Source: an uncultured Burkholderiaceae bacterium
GTDB lineage: Bacteria; Pseudomonadota; Gammaproteobacteria; Burkholderiales; Burkholderiaceae
Assembly: GCA_937871985.1 (NCBI GenBank)
Contig: CALMPB010000400.1
Location: forward strand, 161,442-225,441
Direction: 5' to 3'
Length of the DNA stretch: 64,000 nucleotides
Shown: positions 59,054 to 64,000 of the stretch, one piece after another
Layout of the letters: every line of letters starts with the position of its first letter
Numbering within the stretch: the first letter of the stretch is position 1
The notes under the pieces: generated by a model
The model's database searches: none
Seen by the model: the letters and a program-made list of their open reading frames with translations, nothing else
Told to the model about the DNA's origin: nothing
Translations under genes and position numbers: made by a program

Positions 59054-59107
59054 AAGCCAATCCCACCCTTGCCTATCGTAAAGACAGGTTTGGGTGGGAT
59101 TTATGCC
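59047..59107. terminator. bidirectional terminator (GGCATA/TATGCC type)
   Basis: GGCATA at 59047-59052 and TTATGCC at 59101-59107 flank ATCCCACCC at 59060-59068 paired with GGGTGGGAT at 59092-59100. Lies between convergent genes. Confidence 0.85.
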
Positions 59108-59112
59108 GCACT

Positions 59113-59781
59113 TTAAAAGCCTGGAATCATGGGAACGTCATCATCGTCCTGGATGTCGTCTGAGAGGGCGCCAGAGGCTGCCAAACCAGGCGGACCAAGA
59201 TCGGTAGGTCCTTCTACTACAACGTCCTCAGGAGCCGTTTTAAAGGCTTCCAGAGCCTCTACCTCGTCAGGGGTGAAACCATCCATGTCGCGGTTGATGA
59301 CAAGCGCCGGTAATTCGAGGTCGGTGAATTCGACTGCGAACTCCAGCTCTCCCACCCAAGCCAAAGATCCTGGCTTGGCACGCAACACGAAAGGTCCTGC
59401 CATATGCGTGTACTGGATGTCGTAGACGTCGTCCTCTTCCAGCATGACGCCATAGATCAGATTCAACTGATCCAAGACTTCGTAGGTAGAGAACGGAAAG
59501 CCACGACTGGTGACCACGTTCTGGCTCACGGATTCGAGCTGCGCCAAGCGAAGGCGCCGATACGTAACGGACTTGCGACCCTTTACGTACTTAGCGTCGT
59601 CGCTGGCAATCAGCTGCAACCGCGTGTCTCGCTTGAAATCATCATCCGGGTAAGGCTCGTAAGCCTCGGGCTCACCCCACGTGATGTCATCAGGCAAGAG
59701 CCTCGCACCCAAACTGGCGTAGATCAGATCCAGTAAAATGGAGCGCGAGGTCTTGTTGATGCTTTGCAGTTGACTGACCAC
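59113..59781 (-). CDS. virion protein of the tail-fibre block (tentative)
   Basis: 222 residues, minus strand, GTG start after the perfect GGAGG. N-terminal helical region, then beta-rich (FVLRAKPGSLAWVGELEFAV). Acidic C-terminal tail with EALEAFKTAPED, which repeats the ALEAF string seen at the presumed capsid cleavage site. Last gene of the fibre operon. No family recognised. Confidence 0.55.
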   Translation of the reverse strand: MVSQLQSINKTSRSILLDLIYASLGARLLPDDITWGEPEAYEPYPDDDFKRDTRLQLIASDDAKYVKGRKSVTYRRLRLAQLESVSQNVVTSRGFPFSTYEVLDQLNLIYGVMLEEDDVYDIQYTHMAGPFVLRAKPGSLAWVGELEFAVEFTDLELPALVINRDMDGFTPDEVEALEAFKTAPEDVVVEGPTDLGPPGLAASGALSDDIQDDDDVPMIPGF

Positions 59782-59790
59782 AACGCCTCC

Positions 59791-60366
59791 TCAAGGTCCG
59801 TAGAGCATGACCCAGTGATAGGTCGGGTATTCAGCGCCGTCATCCGAATACACTCCACGATACGAGCCGTTGCCGGCCGCATCCAAGCGGATTTCAGAGA
59901 ACACCGCGTAGTCCCGATCCCAGAACAGTCGGCAGCGTCGCCCGCCAGCGCCCGGAATGCTGATATCAGCGTCCATGGTGCCGCGCCCGTTCCAGGGCAC
60001 GAAGCGGTTCGAACGACTGGTAAAGACGGTGCGGAAGGTACACGTGTAACCGCCATTACTGATCGAGTACCAGCCGTACGTACCCGTAGCGCGGCGATCA
60101 GGGTCTTCCGGATTGGCGTTTGTGAAGCCACGAGCCACTCGGACATTCGGGCCTTGAAAGCGGACCTCTTGAGACATGCAGTTATTCTGCACTTCGTACC
60201 AAGGACCGACTTCCCAGTATTGACCGTTTACGACCCAGGTCACGCTGCGCTGCTGCACGATCGTGCCGTCAAAACCAACCGGGCACGCAATCGTTTGCTG
60301 GGCAGTCGGCGGTGGCGGTTTCGGACGCAACCCTCGGGAGATGATTGCGCGTAGCGGTTCGCTCAT
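59791..60366 (-). CDS. tail-fibre block protein, probably virion
   Basis: 191 residues, minus strand, ATG after AAGGAGATCGCG. A Pro-rich N-terminal linker (RPKPPPPTAQQ) precedes a beta-rich domain with conserved-looking cysteines and many Trp/Tyr/Gly residues (GTYGWYSISNGGYTC, RRCRLFWDRDYAVF). Resembles a fibre-tip or adhesin domain. Ends nine bases before the next gene. Confidence 0.55.
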   Translation of the reverse strand: MSEPLRAIISRGLRPKPPPPTAQQTIACPVGFDGTIVQQRSVTWVVNGQYWEVGPWYEVQNNCMSQEVRFQGPNVRVARGFTNANPEDPDRRATGTYGWYSISNGGYTCTFRTVFTSRSNRFVPWNGRGTMDADISIPGAGGRRCRLFWDRDYAVFSEIRLDAAGNGSYRGVYSDDGAEYPTYHWVMLYGP

Positions 60367-60376
60367 CGCGATCTCC

Positions 60377-61393
60377 TTAGGTAAATTGCGTCTGACCGAT
60401 CAAGTCCGCTACCGTACCCGAACGGAAGACGAGCGCTACGGTCGAACCCGAGCCCGCCAGGACGTTGTTCTGTCCGTAAGGCAGGTTGATCGAGCAGCCC
60501 GAGCCAACCACCGTAATCGAGCCAGAGTCGGCGCGCAGATAGACGACGTCATCCTTTTGGAACACGCCACCCGGCACCACGATGGCGCCAGAACCAGAGA
60601 CGCCAATGTAGCGACGGTTGTAGGCACTGCGGCTACTGAGCGTCGTGCCCGCGCCGACCGTGATGACAACCGTGTTCAGTTCCGAGCGCAGCGATGCGAT
60701 GAGCGAATCGACTTGCTGGGTCGTGTACGCGCCGATCTTGCCAGGCGTGGTTTGGTGCGGGTTGTTCTTATCGGCAATGTGTGCTCGCAGTGCATCGCCT
60801 TGACGATCGATGAGGTCCACCAGCTCATCATACATCCGATCGATGTAGCGATAGATCTCGTCATGCGAGGCCTTATCACCCATCAGGATGGCGTCGCGAA
60901 TGCGATCCAGGGCTTGGACCACGAACTCGAAGCCGAAGATGTCGCCCGCATCATGGTAATGCCAGGTCGGCGGGAACTCCGAGGGCTTATCGATGATGTT
61001 GGGCCAGGAAACCGGACGGTCATCCAGGTTCAGGTTTTCCAGCTGCTGGATGATGGCTTGGGTCGATGCGCCGTAGTAGCCACCAAGGACTTGGTAGTCC
61101 ACGAGCACGTTACCGGAGACCGTGGGGTCGGTGATAACGATGATGGCGCAAATCTCTTTGCCGTACAGTGCAGTGGGCACTGCGTAAAGCTCAGCCGGGT
61201 AGTACTGCGTCGAGTTCAGGGGTTGACCCGTTGCCGCATCGCGCACGCGCAGCGACTCGGTAAAGAAGGCCCCGTAGTGCAGCGCAATACAGCGGACCTG
61301 GCGCGAGCCCAGTTCGTGCGGTTCGTTAAGCACGAGGTTATCCGGACTCGTACCAGTTTCGTCGAGCGGATAACGAATTACCATGGGTGTCAT
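60377..61393 (-). CDS. tail fibre protein
   Basis: 338 residues, minus strand, ATG after CTGGAGTGATTC. N-terminal domain shared with the upstream fibre gene (61436), including SWPNIIDKPSEFPPTWHYHD and a helical region. Then HIADKNNPHQTTPGKIGAYT, the NPHQTT-type repeat common in phage fibres. The C-terminal 90 residues are beta-rich (SGAIVVPGGVFQKDDVVYL, STVALVFRSGTVADLIG). A similar domain ends the membrane protein at 21352. Confidence 0.75.
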   Translation of the reverse strand: MTPMVIRYPLDETGTSPDNLVLNEPHELGSRQVRCIALHYGAFFTESLRVRDAATGQPLNSTQYYPAELYAVPTALYGKEICAIIVITDPTVSGNVLVDYQVLGGYYGASTQAIIQQLENLNLDDRPVSWPNIIDKPSEFPPTWHYHDAGDIFGFEFVVQALDRIRDAILMGDKASHDEIYRYIDRMYDELVDLIDRQGDALRAHIADKNNPHQTTPGKIGAYTTQQVDSLIASLRSELNTVVITVGAGTTLSSRSAYNRRYIGVSGSGAIVVPGGVFQKDDVVYLRADSGSITVVGSGCSINLPYGQNNVLAGSGSTVALVFRSGTVADLIGQTQFT

Positions 61394-61435
61394 GAATCAC
61401 TCCAGAGAAACGGGGGGTTTGAGACCCCCGCCCGA

Positions 61436-63049
61436 TTATTGCGTGACGGCTTGAGCCAGTTGGGTGAACTTGTCGGTCATCGCTTGCAGCATGGCTTCCA
61501 CTTCGCTTGCCATGGCGGGACGATCGATCGCAGCGGTGAAGTACGAAATGCCGGCAGGCGCCACGTCGATAGCGGTCGGCACGATCTCGATCGAGCTCGC
61601 ATCGTCCTGCAAGATTTCCGTCACACCCAACGCGCGGCGACTGTTCTCAGTTTCCACCCAGATCTCCAGCACGCTGTCGGCCGTGTTATTCACGTAGCCG
61701 AAACGATACGCCGGGATCACGCCGTTCATGCTCGTGATCTTGGAGAGGATGGGCGTGCCACCCGGACCGTGGGGCGAGATCGTCACCAACAAGACCGGAC
61801 CTTGGGTCTGATCTTGCTTTTCACCGCCAGCCACAATCCAGTGGGTATCAGAGATGATCGCGCGCAAGGAGGCGTCGCTCGAATACGAGACCTCGCCGAG
61901 CTTGGTCCAGGACTTGGCACCCGCGCCTTCCGAGTAGAACTCATGCCGGTACTGCGTTGCGAATGCACCGCCGCCTGCGATCTTGCTGTCAACCCAGAGA
62001 CTGAAAGCCGTTTCGTCACGACCAAAGACGGCGTTCGTATCAGCAGCCGTCCCTGAAAGGATGTCAGCCTTAGCTTGGTCGTAGGTCTTGCCTTCGAACT
62101 TTTGCGAGTTGCTGGCGGACGACGTCGCCTGTACCCACTCACGGTATTCGACAGCGGTCTTGCCGTCAAAGCGCGCGGTATCCGAGGCAGCCGCACCAGC
62201 GCTCAGTTTCGAGGAGAGTGCGCTATCGACTTCAGCCCGCGTATAGGCATCTACGTCGTGCGCAGTCGTGCCGTGCGGGTTGCCCGCTGTGATCGCCACG
62301 TGAGCGCGCAGCGCCGTGAGCGCTGCATCCAACGCCGCCTTCGTAGACAAAGGCGTCATGTAGGAGTTGTCGCTCGTTCCAGCAATTGCGTCAGCAGTGA
62401 GCGAGGTTGGCAGGTTGCGAACGTTACCCAGACCGACATGGGTTTTGTTGGTCTGGTGCGGGTTGTCCATGTCCGCAATGTGTGCGTTAATGTCGCCACC
62501 GCCCTTGGTGCGGATAGCGTCATCGATGCGGTAAAGCGCTTCGACCACTTCAGACATCCCGACCATGTCGTCGAGGTTCCACTCGTGATCGATGACCGGG
62601 AATACAACCGGCAGATCCACGACCATTTCCCAGGACGTGGTGCGCGGGTTGTGGATCTGGTTGGCTTGGATCTCAGCGATCTTGGCAGCGTCCTGCGTCC
62701 AGATGCCCCCGATCGTTTGGTATTCGATCGTGATGACACCGGCCAGGCTCGTATCCAAGATGGAGAACGAACCGTGCAGAGGGCTTGCGCACGCGCGCGA
62801 AGCCGAGATGAAGTCATGCGTGAAGTACCAATCCTTTCCGAGGATCAGTTCACGCTGGTTACCCGTTTCGGCTTCCCGGAACTGGATCTTGAACCCCACT
62901 TCAAAGAAGGGTGCCCAGCGCGGGACGATGAATTGATAACTGCGAAAGTTGATCGGAGTGAGAACGTGCTGCTCACCCGGAATCTTGTTGGATGCGAGTT
63001 TGCCCGTCGGGTCAAACGGATACTCGAGCGCGGCGGTGTTAATCGGCAT
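61436..63049 (-). CDS. tail fibre protein, paralog of the next gene
   Basis: 537 residues from the minus-strand ATG at 63049, preceded by GGGAGCACTTT; an earlier in-frame start at 63070 has no binding site. The N-terminal 200 residues match the 338-residue fibre. Two fibre repeats follow (NPHQTNKTHVGLGN and NPHGTTAHDVDAYT), then a C-terminal receptor-binding-type region unlike the other fibre. First gene of the minus-strand fibre operon. Confidence 0.75.
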   Translation of the reverse strand: MPINTAALEYPFDPTGKLASNKIPGEQHVLTPINFRSYQFIVPRWAPFFEVGFKIQFREAETGNQRELILGKDWYFTHDFISASRACASPLHGSFSILDTSLAGVITIEYQTIGGIWTQDAAKIAEIQANQIHNPRTTSWEMVVDLPVVFPVIDHEWNLDDMVGMSEVVEALYRIDDAIRTKGGGDINAHIADMDNPHQTNKTHVGLGNVRNLPTSLTADAIAGTSDNSYMTPLSTKAALDAALTALRAHVAITAGNPHGTTAHDVDAYTRAEVDSALSSKLSAGAAASDTARFDGKTAVEYREWVQATSSASNSQKFEGKTYDQAKADILSGTAADTNAVFGRDETAFSLWVDSKIAGGGAFATQYRHEFYSEGAGAKSWTKLGEVSYSSDASLRAIISDTHWIVAGGEKQDQTQGPVLLVTISPHGPGGTPILSKITSMNGVIPAYRFGYVNNTADSVLEIWVETENSRRALGVTEILQDDASSIEIVPTAIDVAPAGISYFTAAIDRPAMASEVEAMLQAMTDKFTQLAQAVTQ

Positions 63050-63133
63050 TAAAGTGCTCCCGTAGGGCAACGACTATTGTATAGATCAAGTCTATTTGAC
63101 ATACTATTTACAGTTTTAAAGGCGGGCAGCGCT

Positions 63134-64000
63134 ATGTACCAACTTGTTTCTGCATTGGGCAAACCTTTTGTCGGTAGTGCTCGCTGGGCGCCGGCAGAGA
63201 TTGGCGAACTCACGATGCTCTCGATCTACCAGACCTATCGCAAAGTCTACGCGGTACTCACCAACGAATTCATTGAGGGCGAGGTATGTCTGGATCTGGA
63301 AGCGATCCGAAGCGACTACGTCACTAGCGAGCTGACGTTTAACGAGATGCTTGCTGCGCTCGGTAGCCAGGCATTGCCGACCACGGATCAGATCCCGGAA
63401 ATCAAGACGCGGTACGCTAAATACAACGATGCGCGCCGCGCCTACACCATTACGCCCGTGCCCCCGTTCGCGGCTCCCGATGCAGAGTTGCCTGAGTCGG
63501 AAAAGACCTGGCTCTTTTTGCAGCGCAAGAACCGCTCGGCTGTTGGCCCGGCTTTTGACTACGAGTATTTCTACAAGCACTGCCTGGTTTCGGTCAATGG
63601 CTTTTACCATCGGACTGACTTCAGTGCTCTGGGTGCATACGTGGTTGAAGGCGATGTCTCGCGCAAGCTCTCTAAGCGCGATCAAGTGGGTGTCTTTAGC
63701 TTTCGCGAGATCGGTGAGCTCGAGTTCGTGCCGATCACCCCGGAGATGGTCTATAAGCAAAGCGAAGAGCAGTCGCTGCGCCACCGGACCTACATCGACG
63801 TGGGCGTAGATCTGGCGGGCAAAACGGCAATGCTGGTGTTGGGCGGTTATCTGCATGCGGTTGACGCATCGATTCTGCGTGTCGTGGGCGACCAGCATCT
63901 CATGGTGAGTGTGGAGAATCTCCCGCTCTTTGAACGCTACTACGAGTCGCGTCCTTACATCGACCTTTCCAAGCTGCCGGTTGAGATCTCGACCAACAAC
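63134..64000 (+). CDS. virion protein, 3'-partial
   Basis: ATG at 63134 opens a frame that runs to the window end without a stop (289 residues visible). Rich in Tyr, mixed strand and helix, with several beta segments (YHRTDFSALGAYVVEGD). Divergent from the fibre operon. No family recognised. A run of AT-rich sequence upstream (63070-63115) is the likely promoter region for one or both strands. Confidence 0.65.
   Translation, partial: MYQLVSALGKPFVGSARWAPAEIGELTMLSIYQTYRKVYAVLTNEFIEGEVCLDLEAIRSDYVTSELTFNEMLAALGSQALPTTDQIPEIKTRYAKYNDARRAYTITPVPPFAAPDAELPESEKTWLFLQRKNRSAVGPAFDYEYFYKHCLVSVNGFYHRTDFSALGAYVVEGDVSRKLSKRDQVGVFSFREIGELEFVPITPEMVYKQSEEQSLRHRTYIDVGVDLAGKTAMLVLGGYLHAVDASILRVVGDQHLMVSVENLPLFERYYESRPYIDLSKLPVEISTNN

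Overview
This window is a stretch of a large double-stranded DNA tailed-phage genome, most likely a jumbo myovirus-like phage of a Gram-negative (Proteobacterial) host. The evidence is a long major capsid protein, a very large portal, an SF4/DnaB-like helicase, a RuvC-like resolvase, tail-fibre genes, and a two-gene spanin cassette that implies an outer membrane. A beta-proteobacterial host is plausible: the phage dCTP deaminase carries a C-terminal domain that reads, from memory, very like Burkholderia/Ralstonia Dcd. Base composition is moderately GC-rich throughout. I found no integrase, transposon, CRISPR array or ordinary tRNA.

Layout. (1) 1-36.7 kb is an accessory region, almost all on the plus strand. 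It holds about 55 mostly small genes in short operons separated by stereotyped terminators. Recognisable products are a QueC-like PP-loop enzyme, a proteasome/HslV-like protein, a membrane-anchored lytic transglycosylase, dCTP deaminase, a cyclophilin-type PPIase, DUF3309 and DUF1353 proteins, an acyl-carrier-protein-like protein lacking the Ser, a Rv2179c-type 3'-5' exonuclease and a BCS1-like AAA+ ATPase. A tandem set of small membrane proteins lies at 19.9-22.1 kb. (2) Within that region are four gene-free stretches that look like structured RNAs: 285-535, 27.7-28.4 kb, 29.2-29.6 kb and 33.8-34.3 kb. The last begins with a nearly ideal type I hammerhead ribozyme and shares a covarying 3' domain with the 27.7-28.4 kb RNA. 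(3) 36.8-40.5 kb, minus strand: the replicative helicase followed by two genes, one a likely internal head protein. (4) 40.6-49.1 kb, plus strand: capsid protein and virion proteins. (5) 49.2-52.1 kb, minus strand: portal. (6) 52.1-59.1 kb, plus strand: virion proteins, RuvC-like nuclease, spanins with a possible holin, and a protein joining a CYTH domain to an internal-head-like half. (7) 59.1-63.0 kb, minus strand: tail-fibre and virion genes. (8) The last gene runs off the window.

Transcription appears to be organised by two repeated signals. One is an AT-rich element (consensus roughly TTTCA-N3-ACATAT with a downstream CC-GG), found just after terminators and before new units. The other is a terminator in which GGCATA and TATGCC flank a GC-rich hairpin, often followed by TTTCTTTTTT. 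Translation starts often share an ACAAGGA leader.

The best candidates for something undescribed are the hammerhead-led large RNA and its relative, the CYTH/internal-head fusion, the Ser-less carrier protein lying between two large RNAs, and the membrane-protein array whose last member carries a tail-fibre-like domain.
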